64,000 bases of DNA, taken from contig NW_004955425.1 of NCBI RefSeq assembly GCF_000276665.1, positions 27,354,969 to 27,418,968 on the forward strand, read 5' to 3'. Below are positions 46,461-57,689 of this stretch, piece by piece; the first letter of the stretch is position 1; every line of letters starts with the position of its first letter. The position numbers and the translations under genes were made by a program. A model generated the notes under the pieces. It saw only the letters and a list, made by a program, of their open reading frames with translations. It made no database searches and was not told where the DNA came from. The DNA comes from Chinchilla lanigera. Taxonomy: Eukaryota > Chordata > Mammalia > Rodentia > Chinchillidae.

Positions 46461-46624
46461 AAAATAAAAAAAAAATAAAAAAAAAGAAGGTGGCAAGAAA
46501 GATGGGATAACTGTGCTTGAAGTGTGGGGAAAGATTTTGAGGGGGATTAATCCCAATATGTCATTTACTGTAATACATTTTTACAAATTTAAACACTGAC
46601 CATATTTTCGAAATCACACTATAT

Positions 46625-47560
46625 ATAAAAATCATGGGGTAGGTGAGGATGGAGGAAAATGGTAAGTGAGACAGGCCTGGGGGACCCAAGTCATTTATTT
46701 ATGTGTTGGAATGCCACTAGTGATGCCCAATCAAGTCCTTGTCACCTAACTTCCAAGAGCCCTCAGCTAGGCACCCAATGTCTCAAGCACATGTGGAGCG
46801 TACAGCTAATAAACTGAATCTATAAATGGAATCATGTTGTCTCACCATCTGTCATCAAACTTGAAACAGAATCTAAAAAGGTTTGTCCCTAATGTATAAA
46901 ATAAATCAAAACAATAATATACTAAGCCTAAGCTACCCATATTCTTGACCAACTACATAATTCTGTCAGAAAGCAAAAATCACTCCATATACAAACTCAG
47001 TATCAAAACTTTAAAGAATTTCTACATCTTGTATCTTTCTTTGGGGTGAGACACCCTTCATGGAGTGACCTCATCTTGGTAGTCTAAGGAAAATGTTTTA
47101 TTTTGAAACCACACTGTTTTAAACTATCTCTTCTAAAGTCAGTACGTCTATTATGGCTGTTTATGATACAGTTCAGATTCAAGGAGACTAAGGACATTGG
47201 TCTTTTTATGAAGAGGATGAGCTCATTTTAGCCATAAAGATTGTTTCCATAGTGCACGACTTTCCAGTGTTGACCCAGAAGCTCTACTTTAACTTCTCAG
47301 GTCTCCAGGCGTCTGTGTGTCACTGGGCTAAGTTCATGCTCAGCATAGGCCCTAGACTGGGGTAGACCAAGATCCCATTCATATGCACCACACATGAAGC
47401 TTCAGACTTGCAGAAGAAAACATCAGTGATTTTATTCATGGATCCAGAATATTTACCCAGAACATATTAGATTTATTTGCATCATTATTGTACATTTACT
47501 TCTTCCATATGGTTGAGTCAGCTATCTGATACTATTCCAGCAGGAGACATTACTTTATCT
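46625..47560. other. Unassigned non-coding stretch
   Basis: AT-rich DNA just beyond the probable 3' end of TMEM174. No gene or confident repeat. Confidence 0.5.
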
Positions 47561-47568
47561 TATTCCAC

Positions 47569-47578
47569 TTTATTTATT
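47569..47578 (-). terminator. TMEM174 polyadenylation signals (two overlapping AATAAA)
   Basis: On the minus strand two overlapping AATAAA hexamers occur at 47569-47574 and 47573-47578, about 540 nt beyond the TMEM174 stop codon. They would define a 3' UTR of roughly 0.55-0.57 kb with cleavage near 47550. The region between the stop and these signals contains no SINE or other repeat I recognise. Other TTTATT matches exist further left (around 47430), so the end actually used is not certain. Confidence 0.5.
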
Positions 47579-48115
47579 CACTTATTTTGCAGCCATTAAG
47601 ATATCACGAGCCCTCACAGAAGACCCCTTGGCGATCAAGCTGTTTGGGATACACAAGCTCACTTTGGGGCCCAGGATGGGCACTGGGCAATCCCTGGTTG
47701 AGCCTGCTTTCTCGTCCCTGCTTCCTTCCCACCCCTTCTTTCACCTGGAAGCTCCTGGGTCTCAGAAGTCAGGATTTTCCCTTGGCTGCTGGAGTTAAAA
47801 CTGAGACACCAATGCCTTCCCACAGGGAGAAGGTGGGTGTTGAGGGAAAGGGAAAATTCTTGCTCTTGCATCTTAAGCAGAGGATTTCTTACCTGAGAGA
47901 ATTTGCCACTGTATCTGAAGGAACTTTTCCTACCCGTTCTAATCTTTACCCATCTGAGACATTGTACTCTTGGCTTCCTTTCCCTTTCCCACCTTGGGTG
48001 ATATCTGTGAGGCTGCCTGGGCTGCTCTGCTTTGACTTCTGAAGATAATAGTACAGGACATTCCAGTTGTCAGGTCACAACAACTTCAGTGCTCATTCCC
48101 TTAGCAATAGAGACT
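47579..48115 (-). other. Probable TMEM174 3' untranslated region
   Basis: This is unique sequence between the stop codon and the first good AATAAA signals. A plus-strand open frame of about 151 codons (47587-48042) lies opposite it. It has no recognisable domain and is best explained as a chance frame in pyrimidine-rich DNA. Confidence 0.5.
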
Positions 48116-49039
48116 CTAGCGAGGGAGGCCATAGATTTCCTCATAAGGAGGAGGAGAGAAGAAGCAGGCACGATCCTCCTCTTCCAACTGCGTCTCTCCT
48201 AGCCGGTCAGCACCAGGGCCGGACCTGAAACATGAGCAGAAAACCCAGGTGCATTACACCCAGGCACCATTGCCAGAGTCAGTGTCCCCATCCTGGGCAG
48301 CAGGCTGCACTGTGATCTGCACTCACTACCACCTGCCCCAGACATCAAACACAGGCACAGACCACGGCTGGGACGGCAGAGAGGGGAGAGGCTGCAGTAC
48401 ACACACACCATACCTGCTATTCCCACCATCCGTGACGGAAGAGGAGTCCTCGCCCTCCACAAATGCAGCGTTATCTTGGGGGCAGATGGTGCAGTACTGA
48501 GGAGGACTTGGCATGGCACCTGCTGCCCCTCGGAAGGGTAGCAGACCACAGGGGTTCACCATGGACTGCAGGTAGGCGGTGTTCATCCCTATCGGCTCTT
48601 GAGACCCATAAGGAGGAGGGATGTACTGTACCACGGTGGCTCCGTGGAAGGTGATGGGTTGGTTGATACCAGTGAAAACGAACGATTGTCCTCCTGATGT
48701 CTGCTCCAAGTCCGGAACCCTTTCCTCACTTTCTTTGCACAGCTGGCAGGAGAGCATTTTGAACTTGCACACAGCAATCAGGATGAACGTCACCCCGACT
48801 GACAGCAGGATGGGCCCAAGGAGCTGGGTCCACTCAAAGTGGGAGACACCTTGGTATTTGATCCAGCCCATGACCGTGAACGTGATTCCCACCAGTCCCA
48901 GAAAGATGCCTGAGAAGAGCAAGGTGGCTCCTGCCTTGTCGTCATCAGACACCTGGATGTCAGCGGTACTGGGCGTGTAAGGAGTAAGTGAGAACACATT
49001 GAGAGGAAAGTCATCAGGATGGCTGCTGCTGGGCTCCAT
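48116..49039 (-). CDS. TMEM174: TMEM174, transmembrane protein 174 (two coding exons)
   Basis: Coding sequence is complement(join(48116..48224, 48414..49039)), 735 nt, 244 residues plus stop. The start ATG sits in a strong Kozak context (GCCATGG). Exon 1 ends with a split codon AG/G at a GTATGG donor, and exon 2 follows a CAG acceptor. I recognise the protein from the human family member (about 243 aa): an acidic N-terminus with a TPYTPSTADIQ motif, a DDDKAG segment, two predicted membrane helices at about residues 38-60 and 73-91, a cysteine-rich KMLSCQLC stretch directly after, and a cytoplasmic tail ending in SPPPYEEIY. That tail is encoded by exon 2 and carries a PPxY motif, a possible WW-domain ligand. 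From literature on the family, TMEM174 is enriched in kidney proximal tubule and has been linked to the phosphate transporter NPT2A. The sequence itself shows only a small two-pass membrane protein with intact splice sites and frame. No disabling changes are visible. Confidence 0.97.
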
Positions 49040-49107
49040 GGCTGCTCACACAGCCCGTGTCTCAGAGGGGAAAGGGACAGGGAGAGGCTGGGAATCGCAG
49101 GCTCAGG

Positions 49108-49130
49108 CTAGTTATAAAAGAACTTTGGGC
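49108..49130 (-). promoter_or_regulatory. Candidate TMEM174 core promoter: TATA-like box with HNF4-like site
   Basis: Read on the minus strand, the sequence about 70-90 nt upstream of the ATG is CCCAAAGTTC followed directly by TTTTATAAC. The TTTATAA core (about 49112-49119) is a TATA-like element, which would put transcription start near 49085 and give a 5' UTR of roughly 45 nt. CAAAGTTC (about 49119-49127) matches an HNF4 half-site core. HNF4A drives many proximal tubule genes, which fits reported TMEM174 expression, but binding here is inference. No CpG island covers this promoter, as is usual for a tissue-restricted TATA gene. Confidence 0.55.
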
Positions 49131-49134
49131 TCCC

Positions 49135-51070
49135 GTGCTTAACAGAGTATAACGCACAGAGGGCTGAACCTTGTGTAGAAGAGTAAAGGTCTGAGAAGTG
49201 AAGCCTGAAGTTTGGTCAGATTGCCAGCAAGTGGAGGTCTCTGCTTTGCAAGTTAGTGGTAGGCTGTTCCTCTAAGTCACAGTCACTCATTTACTCATTC
49301 AAAAGACCCTTCTCAAGCCTCTCGAATGCCAGGAGCTGCTTTGCTAGAGCCAATTGCCTCACTGTTGTGTGGCCCTGTTTTGCCCTACCAAAGCCAGGTT
49401 TGTAGAATGGCAAAGCTGTCTCCAGTTTAGAGCAACAGAAAACAGGCTAAAATACATATTATCTTAAGTAGAAATTCCTAGAGTGGATAGGAATATACAT
49501 ACCATTAAATAGTAGGTGTTTATCTATTTCTAATGAGGTGATTCAGTAGCAAAGCTAGGTTAGGCTCTGGAGCATGGGGTAGGTACATTAATGTATCTAC
49601 CTCCAAAAGCCACCAGCCTTTGAATTTAGGGATTATGAATTGGGGATAGGAGAGACACACTCAAATCACACTAATACTTAAGCTTTAATAACCATTCTCA
49701 CCATGCTCTGAGGTCCCGTTCTTTCCTGGGCAGCTCCATGTGGCTTTTCCTTTCTACAGGGGGAGTAGCTCTAACTGTGGGAGAGGCAAGATGCCGCAGG
49801 AAACCGTCCTATGCCCCACACTGCATAAGCATCAAGTGTGGCATGGCATCGCTGGACACATGCTCAGACCCTCTCTCCATGGTGACTGCACAGGTCCTAA
49901 TCTCTAAGCTGAGGCAAACAGCTGCATTCTTGAGCCTGCTTTATTTTGCAGCCAAACCCCAGCTAATTTAGCAGAAGACAGCTTGGTCTCTAATGACATG
50001 TTCTGTCATTCATAACTATAGAACTTCCAGACAGCCCCACGAATTTTCTCCCCCACACAGCAGTAACTATAGGTTTTCTCCTTTCTTGGACAGATTTTAT
50101 CAAAGCAGGTATTTCTTGTCCATGATTAAATATTACTTCAGTTTCCTTTCCCAGAAAGCAAGAGTTACACTCTTGTCCAAGTAAAGGCTTCCTAAATGTC
50201 CCCTGCTAGTGAAAACCAGCAGGACCATTCTCACCTAACCATCCCTACCCCCACCTAGAAAAATAACCAGCATTATGGAGGAAAAAATACAAGGGATCCT
50301 TGAACCTTGTATCTCTCATTTCAGGAAGAGAAAGAAAGAATCATAATTTGTGCCCCAAACCATGTCATCTTCCTATGCAACAGTATGTTGTTCTTTGCTC
50401 TTGTATACAAGTACACCTCTGTATAAGAGAGTATGTGTGGATGCTAAATAACCAAAGGGGTGGACTGTAGAGGCTACTAAGCTATTGTTCCTCAAGTTCA
50501 AGTTGACCTCTCTGTATACCGTGCTTCTGAGGGGTGGTACTAAGACTCTGAAAGCCACATTTCTGCTGACAGCTGGCTTGCCAGTAAGCATTGCCATAGG
50601 TGATATCTCAGGGAGGCTTCAAGGGAAAAGGAGGGAGAGGGATTTGCTCCTTGTTTTACTTGCTATTTCTCTTCTGTCATCCAGCAATGATCCTATGACA
50701 GTGACAGTTGGTTCCAATTTCCAGCTTTGTTCCCTCTTCCTAGTCTAATCAGACCTCTCAGAGGTGCTGGTACCAGCTGGAAAGGGTCCCCAAAGATGTC
50801 AAGGTTTCAGCTCCATGACAGTCTCCTCCAAGTTCCCATAAAAGGAAGTAGTTTTGCATTGTTTTGATAGCTACTATAGGCTAATAACAGGAGAGATGAC
50901 CACACATGGGGGAGAGGCAGAATGGCACCATTGTCATATGATCATCATTAAGCATTTGTAAAAGAGTAATTTCTCACCAAGAAGCTAAGTCCCCACTCTC
51001 ATTTAGCAAGCCTGAAGTTCTCTCTGATCTTTGAGTCAGTCTCTTAAACATTTGGAAATACTCATGCACC
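49135..51070. other. TMEM174 upstream intergenic DNA
   Basis: About 1.9 kb with no SINE, LTR or gene recognised. It may hold distal TMEM174 control elements, but no specific motif cluster stands out. Confidence 0.45.
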
Positions 51071-51072
51071 AG

Positions 51073-51235
51073 GATTTTTTTTTTAGACAGTATCTTGCTA
51101 CATAGTTCAGGCTGGCCTTGAACTCACTATGTAGCTAAGGCTGACCTTGAACTCGTGGCAATCCTCCTGTCTCAGCCTCACAAGTGCTGGGGTTAGAGGT
51201 GTGTGCCACCAGGCACGGTGATGCACTGGGAATTT
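51073..51235 (-). mobile_element. B1-type SINE, reverse orientation
   Basis: T-run, then AGACAGTATCTTGCTACATAG and a duplicated GGCTGGCCTTGAACTC/GGCTGACCTTGAACTC, ending GTGTGTGCCACCAGGC. The flanking words ATGCACCAGGA and ATGCACTGGGA are an aged target duplication. Confidence 0.9.
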
Positions 51236-52180
51236 TGAAAAGTACTGTGAGAGATTGTGGCCAGGGGCCAATAAATACCCAAGTTGTGCTGCCCACCTTC
51301 CTATCTCTCCCCATTACTTCCCTATGGGAGACATGGAACAGCTTTACTGCTATAGGGTTTGAGCTACAGAGAACCCCTAAGGAGAGAACTCAAGTACACT
51401 TAATTGGAGCATATAGTCAAGACAGGAGGTCCCTGTTAAACTTGAACTTGACTGCAAGAAAACATAGGAAATGTGAAAGATATGCAGGAAAGTTAGTGAA
51501 TCCTTGAGAAATGGTTGTTTATCTATTGGCTGAAAGGCCTAGGCCCTTACCATGTAAAAGAGAGAAGTAGAGAAAAGATGCACTGGTGTAGGTCACCTTT
51601 TAGATCACATTCCTAATTTCCAAACAGGGTCAATAAGTCTAGAATCTAAACAAAGACATCCGTAAGTACACCCCCCAGAGAAAATCTTAACATAGAAGCC
51701 TATCTCATCCAAGTATATCTTTGGTTAAAAAATGAATTCTTTTTCATGGCAAAGTTTTTATTAGATTTAATATACTGTCTCAAATCAATGATCTCAATGA
51801 TCAAGTGAGTCTCGTTATCCATTTTCAGTCATTTTTATTGTGGGGATATCACAAATAATAAAAATATCCAGTTTTCCTTTGCAGTTGTTGTTTAAGAATA
51901 TTTTGCATTGAAACTTGAAAAGTATTTGTTAACTAAGCCATCTTTGTGAACAACATTTGTTACTAAGCTGAGTAATTAAATTTGCTTCATCCAGAATTTG
52001 ATCCTCTGTAGTGGTGGGATAATTCTTCAATATATGAAAATAATGATCAACCCTGAATTCATAAAATATGGCTAAGTTTTCAAAGTTATTAGTTACCCAC
52101 TTTACACTTGTTGAAAGCACATATACTCAACACGCTATTTCCTTTTTAACAAAACTTACTATTTAATTCCCCAAAATAAG
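51236..52180. other. Unassigned non-coding stretch
   Basis: No gene. AT-rich in the second half. Confidence 0.5.
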
Positions 52181-52315
52181 AAAACCCAGGACCAGGGATA
52201 TGGCTCAGCAGCCCGGCACTTGCCTGGCAACTGTTAAGCACAAAGTCCTAAGTTCAATTCCTGGTACCAAAAAAAAAAAAAAAAAAAAAAAAAGGAAAGA
52301 GAAAACAAAACCCAG
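52181..52315 (+). mobile_element. ID-type SINE with long A tail
   Basis: Body from 52190 (GACCAGGGATATGGCTCAGC) to TTCAATTCCTGGTACC, then about 24 A. AAAACCCAG flanks at 52181-52189 and 52307-52315. A short internal insertion follows the CTTGCCTGGCAA segment compared with other copies. Confidence 0.9.
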
Positions 52316-52941
52316 TGGCAAATATTTTGAGTTAGTGTTATCAATGAATGCAGGAGATGCTGAAGAAATCTCAGGATTGAAAGAAATCTCAGAATCTTGT
52401 TGAAGATGTCTGTACTGGTTAAGCACTGGGACTGTCTTTGAATAAAACATTATACATGGAAGTTGCTTCCTTTATAAGAGGGCTCCTCTCAGGCTCCAGC
52501 TCTAACGATCTGGAACTAAGTCAGAGACAAAAATGACAATCTTTAAGATGCAGTTACAATGACAAATGAAAACTAGTCAACTAAAAGCAAATGCCTAGGA
52601 ATATAGTTAAGTCTGATGAACCATCAATTATTATATCAATTAGTTATTCAATGAGTTGAGCTAGATCCATTTTACATGAATAAGAAAAAACCTGTAAAAT
52701 AGCTATTTCACTAATGTCTGAGCTTTTGTCAAGATGTTAAATGTTCATCTGAGTCTCTCACAAATTGTCCAAAATGGATGTTTAACACAATAAACGATAC
52801 CTTGATAAGAGTACCCTTTTGTGTTTTGGCTTCCTCTTTTGACCTAAGTTTTTCTTCAGCCATATCTAGAGCGTCGCACCTTGCCAAATTTCAGGTAGTG
52901 TTTAATTGCTGGACTGACTGTGGTTTACCTTTAGGATGGAT

Positions 52942-53106
52942 CTAGCTTTTTATTATTTTTTTTTATTTAAACACCCTTTCTTGCTAGAAGGAAGGGTTTT
53001 TGTTTGTTTTTGTTTTTTTCCGGTACCAGGGATTAAACTCACAAACTTGGCTTGCCAGGCAGGCGCTGTGCCACTGAGCTAAATCCCCAGCCCTAGCTTT
53101 TTATTA
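52942..53106 (-). mobile_element. ID-type SINE, reverse orientation
   Basis: CCGGTACCAGGGATTAAACT through GAGCTAAATCCCCAGCCC on the plus strand is the reverse of an ID element with an elongated T-rich tail. CTAGCTTTTTATTA is repeated at 52942-52955 and 53093-53106. Confidence 0.9.
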
Positions 53107-53199
53107 ATACATCAGATGTCTACTTCTAGGTGTTTTTTTTTTGGAAAAGCTTACACATTCCGTAAAAATGGAATCACCTAAAGTTTATTTTTCTTCATC

Positions 53200-53249
53200 T
53201 ATCCTTCTTACCTCACACTATCCTTCCTACCTCACACTATCCTTCCTAA
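53200..53249 (+). repeat. 19-bp tandem repeat, about 2.6 copies
   Basis: TATCCTTCTTACCTCACAC, then TATCCTTCCTACCTCACAC, then TATCCTTCCTA; one mismatch between units. Confidence 0.92.
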
Positions 53250-55725
53250 ACCCATACAATATAATTTTTCTAATAAAAATGATTGAGGCAATGAATGATT
53301 GATGCAGTGACTGGCAGTTTCTCAAACAAAAGCTATCAGGATAGAAGTAATTACCAAGGATTTATTTCCTTTGTTCTTCCACAATAATAAAATCTGTAAT
53401 TTGAATAAAAATTAATAAGTTTTTAAACTTTGATATGGTAATGTTTTGGCAAGTATGTGGGAATACGTGGATCCTTAAATATGATTGGAGAAAATGTAAC
53501 TTCTTATAACCTTTGAGGGGAGCAATTTGGCAATTTCAACTACAGTTTTAAATGCACAAACAATTGAATTAAAGAAGGTACAAATATTTTCCTTAGGAAT
53601 CTCTATATATAGGTAGATGAGTATTCTATCAGAATAGCAGGGAATCACTGTACTAACAAAGTATAGGGTGGGGTGGGGATAGTTAACCCTAAGTATCCAC
53701 TAACTGTGGACTGATTCAATAAATTCAGGTTATAAACAATGAGATGCTGAAAATAGATTTGCACCAGCAAACCCAAGGAACTGAAAGCCTCAGAACAAGA
53801 GGAACAGATGATACAGCCCAAGTCCAAGGCTGAAGGTATGAAGGCCTTCTGGCAAGTCGCTAGAGAAAATCTACTTTCAAATACTGAAGGATCTGGGGTC
53901 CAATGTCCAAGGGCAATAGCAGCAGAAAAAAAAAATGCACTTGCTCCCCAAGGATTGAGTATGGGCGGGGAAAATCCCCTTCCTCTGCTGTTTGTTCCGT
54001 CTGGGTCCCCAACCTGTTGGTCAGTGTCACCCACAGCCACAACAGGGTTTGTAAGCTCTGGTCAGGGACATCAAACTTTGTTGGAAATGCCCCTTCAGAC
54101 ACACCTAGAAATAGGCTTTGCCCATTTTCTAAGCATCCCTCAGTCCAAGTCAAGTTGAAAGAAAGAATTAACCATTATAAGCAGCTCAATTACTGTTCAA
54201 GAGCAGGTCAGGTCTGGATAGATAGGTGAGGAATAATCTCCCAAACAGGTTGTTGACTTGAAAAAAGAAAAGAAAAGTGGAGCGAATAGCGTGTTTCCTG
54301 TGCTACCATTTGCAAAGGGAAGAGGTGCACGTGTATGTATTCATTGCCAATCACTGAGGGTTCTTTTTGCTCAGCTCAGAAATTGAATCAGCAAAGTACA
54401 GCTCTGCTAGCAGCCCTTATGCCCCACCGTTCAAAACTGGTGAATGCTGGACGCCATCAGCTGAGACTGCTGGCTGCTGGTCTCAGCTGCTGCCAGCCAG
54501 CTCTGTTCAAGACAAGCCTGTGTCCACCCTACCAGGAAATGAATCATGAGCAGATCTACAGGACCACCAGAGGGAGGCTTTCTTTTAACAGGACCTGTGT
54601 GGCACCACGGGGTAGCAGTGCCCCAGAGGACCCCTCGTAGACTAACCCAAGTGTGAGGGGAGTGCTGCTGACACTCATACTCTTAAACCTCTGTAAACCT
54701 GAGGTTGCTTCAGGTTTGGATCTGCTGACTGGTCCAAGTGCAGGCCTGTGATTGGTTCGAGTGGATGCGGGACCTCCGGGATACCTGCAGCTGTCCAGGC
54801 TGGAGTTCAGGGAAAGGGTGGGGAGGTAGGAGCTGTTTGATTGACAGCTGCTACATCTGTGCAAAATGGTGAGATCCAAAATGGGCAAACTTCCAGAGGG
54901 CCAGCTGTGTTCAGCACAGCTTATTGGGCTTCAGGAGGTTGGGAATGTTAATACCTGGCCTAGATCCCTCCTTCCCTGGCCTTAGCAACTTTAGGGTGAC
55001 TCACCTCACCCCACAAGAACAGCAGCAGCCTTGCCTGGAGAGGTGGGAATGGGGGAGGGGCGCTGTGGCTGATAGCTAAGCTGCACCTCCTGACAGAGTG
55101 TCTTAGAGAAGGGTGGCCACTGAATAACCAAGGAGGACACCACAGCAAGTCCTCACAGCCCATCCTGGGGGTGGGGACCGAGCAGGAGTGAAGGCATGCT
55201 TGGTGGAGTGGCTTCACAGCCAAAGCAGGTTCCCCAGCTGTCACAGGAAAAAGGGGAGAAAGTCGGACTCTTCTGATCTGTCTCATATGTGCATAAAGCA
55301 TGATGAAAGATACTTAATAAACTGGAAAAGTAGGCGCTGGAGCTCAGATGGGTTGTCAGCAGAAGCACCCACACAAGCTTCCCCACGTGGCTTCGCCAGC
55401 ACAGGGCTGGGTTTCAAGAAGGAGTGTTTCGGGTATAGAGAGTGGAAGCTGAGATGTAGAGCCCTGCAAGTTCATCTCATTTTATTCCTCCAGTAAGTGA
55501 CCACACCAACCCAGACACAGAGGAAGGGAATTAAATTCTTGCTCTTTATGGGAAGAATGTCAAGGTCACATTGCAGACAAACACTTGGGACAGGAGATAT
55601 CACTGTCTCTTTGGAAAATACAATTTTTCATAGGAGGATATTTACTTTCCATTGTTTAGTCTGTGGTAGTGCTTGGACTTTTTGTCTAGGTTGACATCCA
55701 AATGTTTCCCAGGAGTTCAGATCAA
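53250..55725. other. Long non-coding stretch
   Basis: About 2.5 kb without a recognisable gene or transposon. Chance frames of 97-131 codons lie on both strands. Confidence 0.5.
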
Positions 55726-55727
55726 CC

Positions 55728-55799
55728 ATATCTAGGTACTCATTCACTTGCTTTTGGTTAGTCATATTTAGATACTCATTCACTTGCTGTGGGTTAGTC
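55728..55799 (+). repeat. 36-bp tandem duplication
   Basis: Two adjacent units (55728-55763 and 55764-55799) share TACTCATTCACTTGCT and GGTTAGTC with a few substitutions. Confidence 0.9.
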
Positions 55800-56092
55800 G
55801 CCTCGCCCCATCAATAATATCCAATTCTGACTTTCCCTGTGCGTTTCACTGCTTTTGACTTAACACATCACACTTCCCATTTTTAATGACCAACCCATAT
55901 CCCTAGTTAAAAATTATAATTTTGAAATGATGATAGTCCAAAGAGATGGATGAAGAATGACAATAAAACCACAAAAGCAGAATTTTCTGAGATTATCAGA
56001 GAATTGCAGTAGGAGTGAGATTAGGGACGGTCATGTCTTTCTGACCAAAACATTTGCCGGGACACATTGTGGTCAGAATTGATTTGGGGAAG

Positions 56093-56095
<3 letters not shown>

Positions 56096-56131
<36 letters not shown>

Positions 56132-56160
56132 TCTGTGTGTCTGTGTGTCTGTGTGTGTAT
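56096..56160 (+). repeat. (GT)n microsatellite with GTCT variants
   Basis: About 13 GT units, then TGTGTGTC-type imperfect units. Confidence 0.95.
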
Positions 56161-56365
56161 ATTCAAAACTAGCTTCTCAGGCCATCAGCCTAAAGTGTCA
56201 CTGTTTCTGCAACAATATGCTCCATATTCAGTTTGATCTGACTACAGGTGGAAAGAGAGTACCAAATATTTCAACCACAAAAAAAGCAAAACAAACAAAA
56301 CAAAGCCATGAGCTTAGATGACATGAAAAAATAGGGAATCTGTTCATTTTTAAAAAGTGTGTTCC

Positions 56366-56447
56366 AGCTGGAGATATAGCTCAACAGCACAAATGCCTGC
56401 CTGGCAAGCACAAGATCCTGACTTCGGTTCCTGTTACAAAAAAAAAA
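56366..56447 (+). mobile_element. ID-type SINE
   Basis: GCTGGAGATATAGCTCAACA through TTCGGTTCCTGTTAC and an A-run. Similar words (AAAAAGTGTGTTCC / AAAAAATGTCTTCC) flank it. Confidence 0.85.
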
Positions 56448-56449
56448 TG

Positions 56450-57685
56450 TCTTCCCAAACACTTGGATAAATATGGCACTGTGTGTGGCTTCCCCTAGCT
56501 GCAACACATGGGTGCCGGCGGGGTGAAGAGGTAGAGGAGTGGGTGGGGAGCAGCAAGGGCCTGGTGCTCTCTGTCTTGCCTGGCGGCACAATCAGAGTCC
56601 TGAGGACAGGGACCCATAGGCTCAGCTCTGCCCCTGGTGTTAACGTGAGAGCAACACAGTCATAAACCTGATTAGAAAACAGGAGCCAGACCTGTCCCAG
56701 TGTCCCCTACCAGCCAGGTAACTCCTCCCTGACAGTGGAGAAAGCAGGCAGAGATGCTGGACAGGGTGACTTGGGTCAGATAGCCATGCCCTGTCCTGTT
56801 TTGTGCCTTTTGGGGGCCAGAGCTGAAGATCTGTAGGGAGTCTGAGCAAACATGGGGGTGATCTGTGTTACTTGGCTCTGCCCCCTCAGAGAAGCAAGAG
56901 AATTAATACATCGTAATGACGCAGGATGGAGAAGATATGGAACCTTAACTCTAAGAACTGAGTCTCCATTTAAATGAATGTCAGATGTCTACAATAGTTC
57001 AAGGGAAATCTCAGTAGCAGGAATTATATCTTAACCTGTTTGATTTGTTTGAGTGTAACTGACTATGGCAGCAGATGGTCATATTCACCTTTTACAGTAA
57101 AAGGTTGGATCATGGCTGTGCTATTGTAGCTGTACTGTTATCACGCTGAAAATCAAAACTATGCCTCCCCATTTTACATTTTACTTTGTTTCAAGGATGA
57201 CATGAATATGTGGGGTGGCGATCGCTGCTGCATGGATTCCGTGCCTTTATACCTTCCTCTAGCTTGAGCTTCCCTGTGTCCTAGTGAGAGGTAGGACCTG
57301 AGTTATTGCTGATTAATCTCTAGAACAAGAAAGTGGGGTATTTGCCTTACTAGCAGCCAGAAGGACAGTCTGTTTTGCTAACATGCTTGTAAACTGCTCT
57401 TCCATGAAGGGCATGTGCTTGTTGACAAACGATCTGCCTGTGACTGTGGCTGATGGGGCCAGCAGGTCATTTCACGGTGCTCTGGTAACCTTTAGATTTG
57501 TTTTCCCCACTGAACTGACATTACCTTGATAGGAGTGGAATTTGGGTCACAGCCTCTGCCGTTTCCAGAAAATGATGAGGTAAGCCTCTCTGAGAGGTAG
57601 GTCTTAGTTTAAGAACTGAGAAGAGGGTAGATCTGTGCTGCTGGACAGTAGCCTACTTCTGAACTCAGGAGTTTATGGACTTGTG
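56450..57685. other. Unassigned non-coding stretch
   Basis: No gene or confident repeat recognised. Confidence 0.5.
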
Positions 57686-57689
57686 TATT

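Larger units (their letters stand above)
45290..46498 (+). mobile_element. Polyadenylated retro-insertion of unidentified transcript (1.18 kb)
   Basis: The 14-bp word AGAAGGTGGCAAGA is repeated at 45290-45303 and 46485-46498. The body (45304-46484) ends in an A-rich tail with AATAAA at about 46463. Its first ~170 bp is GC-rich with CpGs, like a promoter-proximal 5' UTR. The last ~450 bp is AT-rich and built of degenerate tandem repeats. This layout is what L1-mediated retroposition of a Pol II transcript gives. I recognise no parent gene. No long open frame survives; the longest Met-initiated ones are 88-91 codons. Confidence 0.75.
45079..46624 (+). pseudogene. Mariner transposase 3' remnant, split by a retro-insertion
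   Basis: The frame at 45081-45266 contains HPLYSPDLAPCDFLLFPK, the signature around the third catalytic aspartate of mariner transposases (SPDLAPCDF), and continues into the C-terminal region. The reading breaks by frameshift or stop before KENFQNYF. The coding homology resumes after the insertion (from about 46499: GGCAAGAAAGATGGGATAAC). A right terminal inverted repeat ends near 46622 (CGAAATCACACT). The 5' two-thirds of the transposase, including the first catalytic residues, is absent, so this is dead. Confidence 0.8.

Noticed and set aside
47587..48042. 151-codon plus-strand frame opposite the TMEM174 3' UTR
   Set aside because: It has no recognisable domain or promoter. It lies in pyrimidine-rich untranslated sequence and is best explained by chance.
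48621..48980. 119-codon plus-strand frame opposite TMEM174
   Set aside because: It is the antisense shadow of a strongly recognised coding exon.
53200..53249. Possible CRISPR-like or direct-repeat array
   Set aside because: There are only 2.6 contiguous 19-bp units with no spacers, in a mammalian genome; it is an ordinary minisatellite.
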